From assembly GCA_949358305.1 (NCBI GenBank), contig OX442318.1, forward strand, positions 8,232,501-8,296,500: a stretch of DNA of 64,000 nt. The letters run 5' to 3'. This stretch comes from Strigamia acuminata. Its lineage: Eukaryota; Arthropoda; Chilopoda; Geophilomorpha; Linotaeniidae. Below the pieces are notes generated by a model. The model did not search any database and was not told where the DNA came from. It was given only the letters and a program-made list of their open reading frames with translations. A program made the position numbers and the translations under genes. Positions 1 through 12,462 of the stretch are shown one piece after another; the first letter of the stretch is position 1; each line of letters begins with the position of its first letter.

Positions 1-720
1 GTTGCAGACAAACAAACACCACTACAATGCACACACATTTACTGATAAGTGCAGATGCCCGGAAGACAAGTAAACAAAGCTCAAATTACTCAAAAAACTA
101 ATTTATAATTCCATTTTCCAGTAATATCCATGCAATCAACTGCTTAAATTTAAAACCAAATAATTATATGCATTAAATGACCTCAAAATGATCTCATTTG
201 AGTGCACTGTTTCATAACAAACTGCCCCTCCAAGCCATTTGTGCAAAATGGCCCTTGATCTATTTCTTTGACTAATTGGATTTACAAAAAAAAATCACCA
301 ACTTTATTCTTCCCAATCGTCTCACTAGATGGCAGCATGTTAGAGAAACCAGTTTGCCTCATGCAGCAAAACTCAATCAAAATTCTAAACCCTCTATAGT
401 CTTCAAGTTTCAACACTTTCATTAATTATTACACTCACTGTGTATTGATAAGCAACACATCATTTGAAGCAATAAATTTCCAATTTGTAATCTAAGTCCA
501 AATAACAGGATTGCCTGCCTTCTCTGGAAACCCCACAAGTAAATCCATCATTGTAATTAACCACAACAACAAATTAAGAAATGATGTATGAATTTCTTCC
601 TACTTTGCTAACAGAATGAACAACATCCTTGACATTTTCATATTTCCAACTTCTTAAATTTCCCATTTTGTCCGAAAAGCTTTTGACAATTTGCATTAAC
701 AGAGACTGTAAATACGCCTT
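1..720. other. No recognisable feature
   Basis: AT-rich sequence with no long reading frame, no clear inverted repeat and no tandem array that I can see. Confidence 0.5.
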
Positions 721-1265
721 CCCATATGGTTCAAATGTACTAGTACATTGAAATTATATTGCAATGTAAGGCAATGTATTTTGAAATACATTAGGTTTTG
801 CGAGAATGCATTTTGTGATACCGTATTACCCCGCTTTAAATTACATGCCGGTATAGTTCGAGTTTTACCGGCATGCCGATAAACCCCGTTTTTATTGCAT
901 GCCGGTCCGGTGCAAGTGAGTACGGACTTTTTTCAATCAGAATTGAGCCAAAACAAGCATAAAAAGCCTAAATTTCTATAAATTGTCCCAAATTTTAGTA
1001 ATAATCTTTAGAATATCAAGAAAACTCAAATTTCAGGCCCAAATTCCAACGTAATTATTCATCCGGGCTCTTCTAAATAGAAAAAACAAAAAATCAGGTT
1101 TTTCATTTATACTGGAACGTTTCACTTTATACCGTCATGTCAGTATAAACTGTTTGATTGTAATTCCAACAACCCGGTAAACCCATGTCCAAAAGCATGC
1201 CGCTTAAAGCAGGTAATACGGTACATTTTTGCATGCTATTGGTTTGCAAATGCTAATATATGTTG
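721..1265 (+). repeat. Rep-A copy 1, split by a TA-MITE
   Basis: This is a dispersed AT-rich repeat that starts with CATATGGTTCAAA and continues through motifs such as ACATTGAAATTATATTGCAA and TTTTGCGAGAATGCATTTT. The same motifs recur at about 2.3, 11.2, 14.9, 16.4, 18.3, 24.0, 35.7 and 51.1 kb. This copy is interrupted at 821-1221. Its right part fades out after about 1265. Full-length copies end in TATTTTTGAACCA, which mirrors the start, so Rep-A itself looks like a MITE with short terminal inverted repeats. No coding capacity is visible. Confidence 0.7.
821..1221. mobile_element. 401-bp MITE with TA target duplication
   Basis: The element begins CCGTATTACCCCGCTTTAAA and ends with the inverse, GCAGGTAATACGG. 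It is flanked by TA on both sides (819-820 and 1222-1223). The homologous Rep-A copy near 14871 carries a single TA at this point, so the unoccupied site is visible. A TA duplication suggests a Tc1/mariner or pogo type of transposase. There is no reading frame, so it is non-autonomous. Confidence 0.8.
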
Positions 1266-1794
1266 CAACAAAGCTTATCACCAAACATCAACCTACATCA
1301 CCATTATCTTAACAGATGACTAACAGAAGTTTCTGCACATGCTCTTAGAAACAAACAGAATACTTCCTCAAACAAGGGCTTAGAATGACAAGCATAAATA
1401 GTACAAACAATGACAGTTGATGTTTTACTGTGACACCCATCAATTCTTAAAAGGTGACTTTTTGATTCCGGCATTACACGAAGAATAAATACACCGTAAG
1501 TCAGTCAAGAAATACATAAAACATTCAATTCGTGAAACTTGTCATATTTTCTTCAAAAATCTGCAACAAAAGTTTCCTGTTTAAAATTCATGCATTTCAA
1601 ACTTTCCTCCACAAGAAGGCCTTTCCACAGCTGTTTCCTACTTCCTAAAAATATCAAGTGTGAATTGTAGGAAAGAAGATTCAGTTAAAGATGCAAATGG
1701 AAAAGAACCAACCCAACTTGAGATGCAAATGAAACTGGGCCAGAGTGAAAGTATATAAAAAATCTGACACCAACTGATTCCACAGTTCCAATCT
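1266..1794. other. No recognisable feature
   Basis: AT-rich sequence; nothing structured seen. Confidence 0.45.
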
Positions 1795-1827
1795 TCACAT
1801 GCACAGCTTGTCAAAAGAGGCTAATAC

Positions 1828-2113
1828 CTCTGCAAGGCCTATGGACCAAGAGGAATACAAATTGCTCTTCCATTTTAAATAGCCAGGATCCTTATCAATA
1901 GATGTCTCATAAGTTTCTCTACAATTTGTTACTTTCAATTTCTTCGGTATCCACGGTTGAAATTTCCTATTTGCAAAAACTAATCTGCTGGTCCAAGAAC
2001 CGTAATTATCCAAAAAGACCTTGTATGAATTTCTATCAAAGGAAGACCAATACATTCCATGCAAGTCCACATTCATACATGCTGGCCATAATGCCTTGGT
2101 ACAGTAAAGTGAC
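1828..2113 (-). pseudogene. Exon-like block, unknown product
   Basis: On the minus strand there is an open frame of 95 codons. It is bounded by an acceptor-like site (a pyrimidine-rich tract ending GGAAAG) and a donor-like site GAG|GTATTA. Its translation is rich in W, D, G and P (for example YGSWTSRLVFANRKFQPWIP), unlike most chance frames in AT-rich DNA. About 160 bp upstream, another coding-like stretch begins MWEEPLDRHIVDIPG and then hits a stop, so this may be a decayed gene rather than a working one. I recognise no family. A chance open frame is the alternative. Confidence 0.22.
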
Positions 2114-2462
2114 CTTTCCAAATAAGAATAAGAATGTAGATTCAGTCGTTGTCTGGACGACCACTATCCATATGAAGTTTACGTCTTTTATGGATTAATG
2201 AAAACATTCTTTGCAAATGCTTTTGCAGTAATTCTTCCTGACATCACCCAAGTATATCATTTGAGCATCCAAAGTCCCAGGAATGTCCACAATATGTCTA
2301 TCTAGTGGTTCTTCCCACATAATTAAAAAAATACATTGAAATTATATTGCAATATTTTGCAATGCATTGTGGATTTTACGAGAATGCCATTGCTATTGGT
2401 TAGCAAACAATAATACACTTTGAAAAATCTATTACAAAATGCGTTCCCAATACTATTATTAA

Positions 2463-2886
2463 CCTTCCCATAGCTATGGCTAATACTACACATGTGCAGC
2501 CGTGGTCGGTCATTTCTGACTTATTTTCAAAAACCCTTCTGCACATGTGCACAATCACATTTTTCCTGGTGCAATCGCATTTTTCCTGGTGCAATCGCAT
2601 TTTTCCTGGTAAAAGCACATGTTTTAGGACTAATTTTAATACGCCACCTAGTGCAAACAGATGGCAAAGCAGTGTACGACGCTCCCATTAAGGGTGTTTT
2701 ATGTTATAAATATTAAATTATCTTAATAATAATTGAAAAACTATTCGTATTTAGACATTATAAAATAAGAAAAAAAAGTTTTTGAGGAATAAAATTTAAC
2801 CTCATTAATTAATTTTCAGGAAAAAAAGAATTACAGGGATTTTTCCACTTCTGTAATTTTTTTGACCCACCATGGCTATGGGAAGA
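2463..2886. mobile_element. 424-bp piggyBac-type MITE (TTAA)
   Basis: The ends are CCTTCCCATAGCTATGG and the inverse CCATGGCTATGGGAAGA, and TTAA flanks both sides (2459-2462 and 2887-2890). TTAA duplication is the hallmark of piggyBac transposition. The Rep-A copy near 35861 runs straight through this position. A short 20-bp tandem repeat (2552-2611) lies inside. No transposase frame is present. Confidence 0.7.
2552..2611. repeat. Three copies of a 20-bp tandem repeat
   Basis: The unit is CAATCGCATTTTTCCTGGTG, repeated three times with little variation inside the TTAA-flanked MITE. Confidence 0.8.
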
Positions 2887-3135
2887 TTAATCAAATATGA
2901 ATGCATTTTCAAATGCATTTATTTAATTGTATTATGAAATGCATTATTTAATGCACAAATAATATAAGTTACTCTGTACTTAATTCCGCAAAATGCATTA
3001 ACACTAGAACAGCCGAAATTTCCCCCTACCTAGAACGGCCAAAACCGGTCATAACGACCCATCGAAGAAATAATATTTTAATAATTTTTAAGTAAAAAGC
3101 AATACATTGTAAAATATATTTTTGAACCACATGGG

Positions 3136-3985
3136 ACCACCGTTTTAACAGCTTAACTATAGACGTCCCTTTAAAGAATGCAAGTTCCAGAATTCCGACA
3201 AAAGTAAAATCGTTACTTTTCCTTAAAATAATGCTTGTACTGTTGCCAACTTTATTTATCTCACGCAAAGAATGAAAGAAAAAATCAATAAACTGATTAA
3301 ATTAAACAAAAGAAGCACTTGAAAGGCTTAACTTCCAAAATATCCTTTGTTTAAACCAGCAAACCACTTTGGTTGCCACGCTAGAGCGGTTTATGCCTTT
3401 CCAATTAATATCAGGAAGATGCAGCCCATGATGAGTTCATCTGTCATCACTTTGCTTCATTTACTGCATGACAGATTTGGCAAAGATGATTAATCAATAG
3501 CATAACCAATCCCAGCATGTCTCACTCCACACGCGCTCACTTAACACAATTGATCCACAATCGCAACAATGTTCCGAACAAATATTCGCTACATTAGCAA
3601 TGCCATTGTTACATCATTATTCCAAATGGAATTAAAAACCACTTTTTTATCCACAGATAAGGCAATATTCACTCGAAAGAGCTCATTAATTTGATAAGAC
3701 TATGAAAATTAATTCATTGTCCCTGCTGGAAGCAAAAAAGAAATTAATTCGCTGTACTTTTGTACAGTTTGATAAATGCCGGATTTCAGTTGCTCCTTGT
3801 CAATTGATGACAATTAGATTCGTTTATCATATCACTCGCATTCCATGTCACCGAGTCATAACTACATCCGGATTACTCAAACGAATAACGGCAAATCCTT
3901 CATGGGCAGACAGTTTGTCCTCGGATATCACTAAAATTGAACAGCACACAAATTGGGAGAGTTCAATTTTAAATAGAACAGTAAA
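3136..3985. other. No recognisable feature
   Basis: Only a small palindrome (CTGTACTTTTGTACAG near 3753) stands out. The reading frames here look like chance frames. Confidence 0.45.
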
Positions 3986-4574
3986 CTCTTTTCTTCCGTT
4001 TCCATGAGGAAGAAAATGTACTTTAGAATGAACGCACTTAATTGTTGTCTGAGACACAATCAGGGAAATAAATAAATAACTTTCTGTTAATTTATTTTTA
4101 GCAGTGACTTGTCTAATGTTAATGTGATGACGCATGCGCAGATCGTATCAATATCTCAAAAGGAAAATGCAAGAGGAAGAAAAGTGTTGGTCCCTTTCGC
4201 TAAGGTACCTTTTGGTTCTTTGTGCGTGCAATGATGCCATATGCCGTTGTGGTAAATATCTGAGGTAATCCTTATCTCGACATGCCTAAACACACGCACT
4301 TAAGACTAGCTATGAAGATTAACTACAAAACTTTCCATGTAATGCATATGAAGACATTGTTTATTGTAAATTGTTTTGCGTTGTCAGAGTAACTGGAATA
4401 AATGAGTGAGAAGAGATGCCATACTTGTTCGTCTGAGTTAATTCTATTTTATGAGTAAGAGAAATACTTCAATACCAATATTACAAATAAGAATATACAT
4501 CCGCTGACCCAAAAGATACAAGAGGAAAGAAAACAACAAAATGGACTCTTATAGTTCACCGGATTGAACACACC
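3985..4574. mobile_element. Rep-H copy 1, unoccupied by Copia
   Basis: This segment aligns in patches with the sequence flanking the Copia element. Shared blocks include AAATAAATAAATAACTTT, a TATCTCAAAA purine-rich stretch ending GAAGAAAAGTG, CATCCGCTGACC and the right end GATTGAACACACC followed by TA. It therefore shows what the 38-kb locus looked like before its insertions. The left end is uncertain. Confidence 0.55.
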
Positions 4575-5717
4575 TAATGTCAATTTTGCTCTATCAAAAC
4601 CTCCCATTTTACACACACAAATTAAAATCTTTTTTTTGTTTTGCAAACAGAGCTGGGCTTTTAAAACAAATATTCTTTCGCACCGGCACTAACCGAACAA
4701 AATGTTCTTGATTAATGAAAACATTCTTGACAAACAGTGCAACTCCCTATTGGTTATTATAATCAATTTTTTTTTTTTACAAATTCTTCAGTTTATGTTC
4801 CAAAAAAAAAAAAAAAAATTAATCAATTTAAATTAATTTGAAAAACAAACAACTCTTTTTATTATTCCAGCAACTTCACCTTCTTATTTCCCCTCAGAAT
4901 GCTACACATTTCATAAAATGTTCCACCATCAACCCATTTCCACCGAGCGATGCAAAAACACCTTCCTTTGTACTCCCCAACAAGTCTTCCTTTGTATATA
5001 AACTTTTATGTCTTAATTTATTCAAAGTGTGTAAACAACATTTTCCCACCCTTCAAAAAAAAAAATAAACATTAAGCCTTAAATTTTCATCTTTTTTCTC
5101 CTCCCATCTCCTTTATTGTTTTGACATTTTCCAAACACAAGTTTGACAAATTGAAAGCCACCATGTTGCATTATGAATATCAATATTCTACAGAGGACGG
5201 TTGCTGCATCAGATGCATCGCAAGTGCCACATGCAACACATTATCCTATGTAGAAGTAATACTGACAGAATTTATTAAATTTCTATAGTTTCCTCGTTGA
5301 ATTTTACCCATTTTGGTCATAATTCAGCATTAAATTTTGATCAGTTACAAATTTAGCATCAAATGCCTGTGTTTACATGTACCAAACCTCAATTTAACAT
5401 CGGTACATCTAATCGGCAGTCCAATCGAATGCTCATTTCCTCCCATCAAATTCAGGAAGTTCTCGCTACGCAAATGAGCGGTAAAAAGTAATCCGATCAC
5501 ATCCAAACATCACAATTAGAAGGAATATTTGCAAAGGAAATTTTTCTAAGTTTCGCTTGTTTGTCTGATCGGATTATTTCGAGCTTTGGCAAACTTTCCG
5601 TCATGGTAACGAGTCAGGAACAATAATGAATTGAACCACTGTTGTTTGAAATGTCAACACCCACTGGACAACGATTTAAATGAATTTTTTATCAATTGTT
5701 TTTGTGGTATCTTAATA
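4575..5717. other. No recognisable gene; poly-T and poly-A tracts
   Basis: Homopolymer tracts occur around 4765-4820. Nothing else is clear. Confidence 0.45.
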
Positions 5718-6138
5718 CAGAGTTTGCGGGATGCATTTTTCCCTTATTTTGCTCCACGGTACACTATTTTAGTGCCATATCGTAAGGGAAAAATCTTTAG
5801 TGTATCGTTTTCAACACTAAATCAAAATATAGCGTAGCCAATCAGAATTGAGAACACTAAACTGTGAGCTCCGCCCATTGCAAATGGCGATTATTTTGTT
5901 GTCCCGATCAAACACAAGTCATAGGTACGATAAGTGAGGCCCGAAATTGAATTTTAGGCCCAAAGCCGTACTTTATAGGCATAATAATGGAATTTTATGT
6001 AGAAATTTGCACATTTACGCCCCCAAATTGAGTTTTTAGGTGCAGCCCGCAAAAACATAATTTATCACTTTTACATTACACTATTTTTATACCGTATAGT
6101 CTTTAACTGTAAGGGAAAAATGCATCCCACAAACTCTC
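5718..6138. mobile_element. Rep-B copy 1: 421-bp TA-MITE
   Basis: The terminal inverted repeats read CAGAGTTTGCGGGATGCATT on the left and the inverse ATGCATCCCACAAACTCTC on the right, with TA on both sides (5716-5717 and 6139-6140). It is homologous to the 493-bp element at 45483-45975 but lacks about 56 bp and about 16 bp of its interior. It is non-autonomous; the TA duplication suggests a Tc1/mariner-type mover. Confidence 0.85.
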
Positions 6139-6140
6139 TA

Positions 6141-7155
6141 ATGTCAATTCCTCAACAAACAACGATATAAACTCCACGATTAAAATCCAGTTTTTCTTTT
6201 CCACGCTAGGTGGCATCCCTGGATTTGTCATGTGACTATAGTTGGCAGTTTTTTATATTGTCGTATACTCAGACGTTGCTGGATCGACTTATCGATATGA
6301 CACACATGTTCCTCGAAAGTCTTGGAGACTATTACAATATCGTCGAGATGTGCCCACGCATAATCATTTAACGCGTAGAAATCTAGCTGCAGTATTGTTG
6401 GGTGAATAATATTATGCTTTTCCTTCTTTCCTTACTTCAAATTCAAAGAAAAGAAAGTAAAAAAAAATCAATATTCAACTTTAATTCTTGCTTACAAGTT
6501 CGTAGTAAAGATGAGGAAAAATCTTTACCTGTCACAAACAGAGTTCAAACCATGTTACAAACTGACAATGAATTGTAATAAGACTTCTTATCATTCTTTT
6601 TAGCATTCTATTGTTTATGAAAATTGTTCTAAGACGAAAATTTAAAATCTCAAGAGGTAGAAACATGAATTGAATTAAATATTTGTTTAAACCATAATCA
6701 TAACTAAATTAAATCTTGGAATTGCATTTTCCTGTTATTGAATTAAATTCTGTGCATTTTATGCCGCTGTTGTGTTGACCCACAAAAAAATCATTGTACA
6801 ATTTGGATCCAAAATCTCCATGCAAAACAACTTCACTTTTTTTTATGCTTTAATCAATTGTAGTGCTTCAAACAGAAGTTTAAAGTTGCATTTCATTTTG
6901 GCTTTAAAATTGAAAAGCTTGGAGCCAGAGCAAATAAATAAATATTAATTGTTGCCTTTAACGATTGCTGATATTTCAACTTATAAATATTTTGGTTAAA
7001 ATTTTATAAGTTAGTTGAAACAGAGTTTTATTTATTGATATCGTTGACCAGATTTTCAGGATGGTTTTAAAAATTAAAACATACTCCGTATTCCAAATTG
7101 ATTTGTCTACTTTTCTATATCTACAGAGACTTGTAGATTAAAGATGGCCAAATTG
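6141..7155. other. No recognisable feature
   Basis: AT-rich sequence; nothing structured seen. Confidence 0.45.
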
Positions 7156-7157
7156 TC

Positions 7158-7345
7158 ATTGTTGTAAATTGTTGTTGTTTTGAATTGTTGTAAATTGTTG
7201 TTTTTCATTGTTGTAAATTGTTGTTTTTCATTGTTGTAAATTTTGTTCTTTTTCATTGTTGTAAATTTTGTTCTTTTTCATTGTTGTAAATTGTTGTTCT
7301 TTTTTATTGTTGTAAATTGTTGTTTTGAATTGTTGGAAATGTTGG
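7158..7345. repeat. Minisatellite, about 26-bp unit
   Basis: The motif ATTGTTGTAAATTGTTGTTT is repeated about seven times with small length changes. A 62-aa plus-strand frame at 7243 simply reads through the array and is not a gene. Confidence 0.85.
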
Positions 7346-7839
7346 GTTTTCGCTTTAAGCTGAAGTTACTTGAAATGTCGACTCTAACTACATGTAATTA
7401 CCTATGTTGCTATAGTTCCCTTTATTTTTAAAATTACCTTTCACTTAGATGAAGTGTTGCAGTTTCAGGTACAACTTTAAAATGACCATTTTGCACGTAG
7501 AAGACACCTAGCTAATGAGACGGGCCCGACCTAACATTAAACTAGAAACCGGAGCCATCGTTACACTAATGATGGTCATGACATAATGGTTACAACGAAG
7601 AACATCACTTGATGTAGCTCGTGCAAAAACATGCATTCAAGCAAATAATTAAACATAATCATGCATTTAATTAACCAATTTTCTTAAAGTGACCCTTCTT
7701 GAATGGCAAATAAAGCACTAAGAAAATAAACTGAATACACTTATTAGCCAATCATATCCACTTAGGAGGAAACAAACAGATGTTGTAAATACTGATTTCC
7801 GGCTTGGAAGCTAAGTGCAATCTCCTTTGCAACTATTCA
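7346..7839. other. No recognisable feature
   Basis: Nothing structured seen. Confidence 0.45.
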
Positions 7840-8120
7840 AACTGATTTAAATCTGTTAAAAATTTGATTTAAATCAGTAAAATTTGATTTTAATCAGTAA
7901 AATTTGATTTAAATCTGTATAATTTGATTTTAAAATCTGTATAATTTGATTTAAATCTGTAAAATTTGATTTAAATCAGTAAAATTTGATTTAAATCAGT
8001 AAAATTTGATTTAAATCAGTAAAATTTGATTTAAATCTGTAAAAGCTGATTTAAATCTGTAAAATTTGATTTAAATCTGTAAAGTTTGATTTAAATCTGT
8101 AAAATTTGATTCAAATCTAA
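7840..8120. repeat. Minisatellite, 20-bp unit, about 14 copies
   Basis: The unit TTTGATTTAAATCAGTAAAA or the variant with CTGT recurs with a 20-bp period. The GATTTAAATC core is itself palindromic, so each unit can form a small hairpin. Confidence 0.92.
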
Positions 8121-9160
8121 AAATCTCCAAAACTTTCTGATAATTTTCGATGTTGTCAATCTTTTTGAAACCCCATCAAACCATCGCTTCGTACAAACAA
8201 TATTGATCCAACGCTACCGAATCCCACTGACATCAAATAATTGAAATTCCCCAAAATCCACAAATATCTTTGGCACAATTTATAAAATGAACGTACGAAC
8301 ATTTCAAGTTGATTTAAATTGGCAGCTAAAATCATTGAAATGTAAAAAAAAAAAATTTTCCAAGAGAAAAACCTCGAATTGATACCCAATTTTAAGATTG
8401 CCAATAAAAAGTTCTATCCAACCTAAGCTTATATGAACTACTAAGTACTTATTCATCACACTAGCCAATTACCACCTAATGAATTTCCTCCAAAGAATTC
8501 CAATCATTTCTTTAAGTTGATCCCCCTTTTTACATTCCATCTTCAATACCTAATTTATAAGCAAATGACTTGGCTCAATTACACTAGCCCCCAATAACAT
8601 CTCCCAAGTGACACTTCCCAATTGAAAACTCATGTCAGCAACCTCATTTAAGATAAAGTACAGTGTTAATTACCAATACTTCCTGTCTCCCAACTTTTTC
8701 ATCAATAATCTAATGAATTATTAATTCAATCAATAATCAACACCGGTCTTTTGCCATACTAATTAACTTGCCACCGTGTTCCCAAAACTTCAACCTCGCA
8801 TGAATGGACTTCAAGCGAAGCATTTGACACAAGAAAACATTGCCAGACTTAAGATAACTAATTATGAAGCTATCTTAGCCAAACAATGACCTAAGATGAA
8901 TATGTCAGCTCGAGTCAAATTGCTTCACGAGTTTCCAAGCAGCATTAAAGTGCAGATTACAAAAATAAGAAGTTTCATTAATTGAGGCAATTTTGTAATT
9001 TTCAAATTTTAACAATTTTGCAGTTTTGGATTTGTCGGGTGGTAACAGTTCCACCAATCATGTGTCACATGACACACGCGAAGCAAATTTAATATTGAAA
9101 ATATTCAATCCAGTCTTTGCTCGTTAATTATCGCGCAAGATATTGCATGCAACCGATTTT
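8121..9160. other. No recognisable gene
   Basis: A minus-strand frame at 8156-8325 follows a good pyrimidine-rich acceptor-like tract but has no other support. A short palindrome GTGTCACATGACAC lies at about 9061. Confidence 0.4.
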
Positions 9161-9164
9161 CTTC

Positions 9165-9213
9165 ACTTCGCATGATTGTGAACAACAATTTGCAGCATTG
9201 TAAAGTAGCCTAA
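9165..9213. repeat. Rep-E end fragment
   Basis: AACAACAATTTGCAGCATTG followed by TAAAGTAGCCT matches the right ends of the Rep-E elements at 17.6, 32.2 and 44.4 kb. Confidence 0.5.
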
Positions 9214-9232
9214 ATTCTAGCATTTGAACTAA

Positions 9233-9588
9233 TGCTGGGCGCACACATACCGCGATTTCGCTTTGCGTCGCGATTTCACAAGCAAAATCGCGCTGTGAAT
9301 CGCACGCAATGCTACACACATGTAGCTATTTCAGCTCTGCGAATTCAAACTTATGACGTCATTCCACAGCATTCACACAGCAACCAAAAATGTTGATGGA
9401 ATGACGTCATTTCAAACAGCTCACGGGATTGGCTGCGACAAGAATCGCAAGCGAAATAGTACTTGGGACAAGTACTATTTCCAAAAGTAGATTTTGAACC
9501 GGCGCGAAGGAAATGACGTCACCTGCGCATGGGCAATGGTAACGCGATTGCAACGCGACGCGAAATTGCGGTATGTGTGCGCCCAGCA
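9233..9588. mobile_element. 356-bp MITE with TAA target duplication
   Basis: The ends are TGCTGGGCGCACACATACCG and its inverse CGGTATGTGTGCGCCCAGCA. The inverted repeats extend about 30 bp. TAA flanks both sides (9230-9232 and 9589-9591), the 3-bp TWA pattern typical of PIF/Harbinger. The centre holds an 11-bp-armed hairpin, AAATAGTACTT to AAGTACTATTT (9454-9480). GC content is clearly higher than the surroundings. No transposase frame is present. Confidence 0.88.
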
Positions 9589-9591
9589 TAA

Positions 9592-10825
9592 GTAAGCGGA
9601 AAGATTTTTTTCTGATTTGCTTTGATAATTTATAGAGAAATTGTTTTTCTTTTACCAAATCTGGTCACCCTGGTCACGAGATTTAATTGAGAACTTAGTG
9701 TAAAATCCCACATTAACCCTTGTGGCTCAACATAAAGAGCATGATCCTCCGATAGTCATCGTAGGGATGGATTACATTTTTACTCACCAGGGCGGCTAAC
9801 AACCAGTCATAATACCATAAACACAGCAGACTGTATTGTCTGCTGATCGTTACTGCTGTTAGTACACTAGCGCCACTGGCAAATGGCGGAACTACCGAAT
9901 GTTCCCTAATTCTTTATTGAAATTCTGTAAAATTTCTATTTGGATGACCTTTCGTGCTCGTTAAAACTGACCCGGTTGACGACGCTCCGTAAAAGTGAAA
10001 TTACGAGACAAATTGAACTCACCTGTAAAGAAACAAAAAAAAAATCAATGAAATTAGGTTGCAATAAAAATAATGAATAAAAAACTTTGAATTGGCTTTG
10101 TTTAAGTTGAGTGAACACGTTAAATCAGACGGCTTGGAAAGCGGAAAGAGATTCACATCAAAGTAATGCCTCAATGAGTGACTTAAGAGGGAAATTTTTC
10201 CATTCAGTGGTCAACATCTGTCCAAGTTCACACTGTTTTATCTGTTTTAAGTTGATGTTGCCAATAATAAATTGGAACATAAAACAGGGAAAAACCGATT
10301 GAATGAAAAAGCACAACAGTAATTATTCAGAGTTAAATGGCAATCAATAGCAACGTTATTTGTGTCTGTCAGGGTCAATAAAATGAGTCGCTAGGCCAAT
10401 TGGGAAACTCCATTAAATACAGTGCTCATAACAGACAAACTGTCTATGTTTTCATAGTTTCCTAGGCAACAGTAAATGAAATCATTTCATTTCTTTGCCA
10501 TATTTCCAGAGTCTTGAGAATGTGCAAATAACAGTGTAAACAAATTTTTTATTCACTCTAATTGAAAATCCATGTAAACGACTTGTTTTTCCATTAAATG
10601 TGAGATAAACGTGCTTCGGTGACCATTTCTCTCACACTGTAAGTGTTTTTATTGAATATTGTCATATTCCACACTTTTAAGCCTAAGAGTGAAAACTCAA
10701 ATTGGCACCCACCCATATGCTTCAAAAATATCAAAACTAGCCAAAAACTATCTCCAAAAACTGCAAAAACCAAAACCACGACTGGAGTGGTTTTTGTCAT
10801 CAAGTCACTATTCATCCATTTTTGA
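9592..10825. other. No recognisable feature
   Basis: A TTAACCCTTGTGG motif near 9713 resembles a piggyBac end, but no partner end is found. Confidence 0.4.
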
Positions 10826-10930
10826 CAACCATCCTCTGCTACCATATTTACAACCATCCTCTGCTACCACATTTACAACCATCCTCTGCTATCACATTTA
10901 AAACCATCCTCTGCTACCACATTTACAACC
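10826..10930. repeat. Minisatellite, 25-bp unit, 4.2 copies
   Basis: The unit CAACCATCCTCTGCTACCAC plus ATTTA repeats exactly every 25 bp with one or two substitutions. Confidence 0.95.
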
Positions 10931-11160
10931 AAATTCAAAATGGCCGGCTCAAAAGTTAGAACGACGGATCAAACTTTCAAGTGTCATAAACACTTTCAGG
11001 TAAAGCATTTCTCAATTTCTCAACATCTATGCGTCCAAATTCACTGAAATGCAGTCAACGTTTCCAACAGGGACTCCTCGCATCCTACAAAAGCACAGAC
11101 ACCTGACTCTTGCAAACTTTGCCGCAACATTTCTCTGCATTCCGAGTTGAGATTTTCACA
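10931..11160. other. Unique sequence with a short shared block
   Basis: AACTTTCAAGTGTCATAAAC and the following ACTTTCAG recur at 28708, so this block belongs to some low-copy repeat. Otherwise nothing is seen. Confidence 0.4.
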
Positions 11161-11275
11161 TATTGAGAAAACATTTCAAAAAAACATTTTACAATATTTA
11201 TTATGACTTGCAAACCAAAAATGTATAATAAAATGCATTGAAATATAATTTCAATATATTTTTTGAACCATCTGC
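11161..11275 (-). repeat. Rep-A copy 3 (inverted, partial)
   Basis: Read on the minus strand it starts GGTTCAAAAAATATATTGAA and continues into the TTTTTGGTTTGCAA motif of Rep-A. Confidence 0.65.
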
Positions 11276-12460
11276 ACGCATTTATTTGAATTTGGGGCCC
11301 ACACCAACGCAAGAAATTACAAATCCGCCCTGGGTAGTTCAACCAACTTGTCTTTATCCCTCGTACTGAAAACTGCAGGATTTTATCTCCTTGCCTTTAT
11401 TTTTATTTTATTGCCAACACCCATTTTCTGCTTTGTCGCCCATGGGCTTCAAGATGAGGGATTACAGTTCCATCGAATAGAATAAAGATTGAATTTCTCG
11501 GCGCTTAAAGTACGACGTTCCACCAAATCTAAATTCTGCTGCCATCACTTAGTTGATCCACTTTTGAGTTCATCTTGTTGGCGCATTTTACGAGAATAAT
11601 AAAAGATGCAATGTCAAAAATGCATGCATGAAATATTCAGTGTGTGGTCGGCTGTAAACGACATTGTGAATTGTTAGTCGAACAAGACAAGTTTTAAAGC
11701 CTCTCTCTCAACAAACACACATTAACTTGCACAAAATGTGTCCACATGCATAGTAATGCTGCATTTGTTCTCGGCTTCTCCAGTATCAGCACGTGACTCT
11801 TTAATTAAATTTCTACTTGACTAATGTGCTTCTCTTAGCAATCGTAATTACTCCGCGCTTCAAAATTCGTGCCATTCAAAATGAATACATTTTTTTTTGG
11901 TTTGTGTAAAAAAAAAATTAAAAATCGTCTTCTCTGATGCGTTGCAAAAGCCATTAAAAACAATTTTAGAGAATGTTGGGGTTTAGGGTTTTACGGTGTA
12001 ATAAACTTTTAACTTTACACACATGTTGACTAAGTGTAAGTGAATGACAAAGTTAATTGTCTCGTATTTGCAATGACGCCCATCATGCGCCCATTAAGAT
12101 GCGCCATTATGTGGTTTAAACTTAAATTTATTTGAAAAGTGTTTATTTATTCACACGGCAGATAACTTTTGTTCGGAGAAGTTTCGCAAATTGGAAATTT
12201 ATTTTTATTAAAAAAAGGTTTTAAAGTTCAGGACAGCTTTTGGAAGATTAATCATTGGAAAGATCCAGAAAATGTACAAGGGGAAAGCGGTCTCAGGCTT
12301 GTGCAGCATTTATATCCAGCTCACTGAACAGTCTACAGCTCAATAATTTTGGGGGCAAAAATTTCAGATTGGCACTGCGAATGAAGAGTTAGTACCGTAA
12401 ATGCTCTAACAGAATGCGGGATGCCATTCAATGCAGTATCCTTTACAACGACTGAATTCA
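11276..12460. other. No recognisable feature
   Basis: AT-rich sequence; nothing structured seen. Confidence 0.45.
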
Positions 12461-12462
12461 AT

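Larger units (their letters stand above)
2317..3135 (+). repeat. Rep-A copy 2, with inserted elements
   Basis: Rep-A motifs run from ATACATTGAAATTATATTGC to a terminal TATATTTTTGAACCACATGG. The copy is split by a TTAA-flanked element at 2463-2886. A second block of foreign sequence follows TTAA at about 3001, beginning CACTAGAACAGCC, and only one of its ends is recognisable. Confidence 0.7.

Noticed and set aside
7243-7431. 62-aa frame rich in F, V and L
   Set aside because: It reads through the 26-bp minisatellite and is low-complexity.
8156-8404. 82-aa minus-strand frame after a strong pyrimidine tract
   Set aside because: Only one splice-like signal, next to a minisatellite, with no partner exon or polyadenylation signal.
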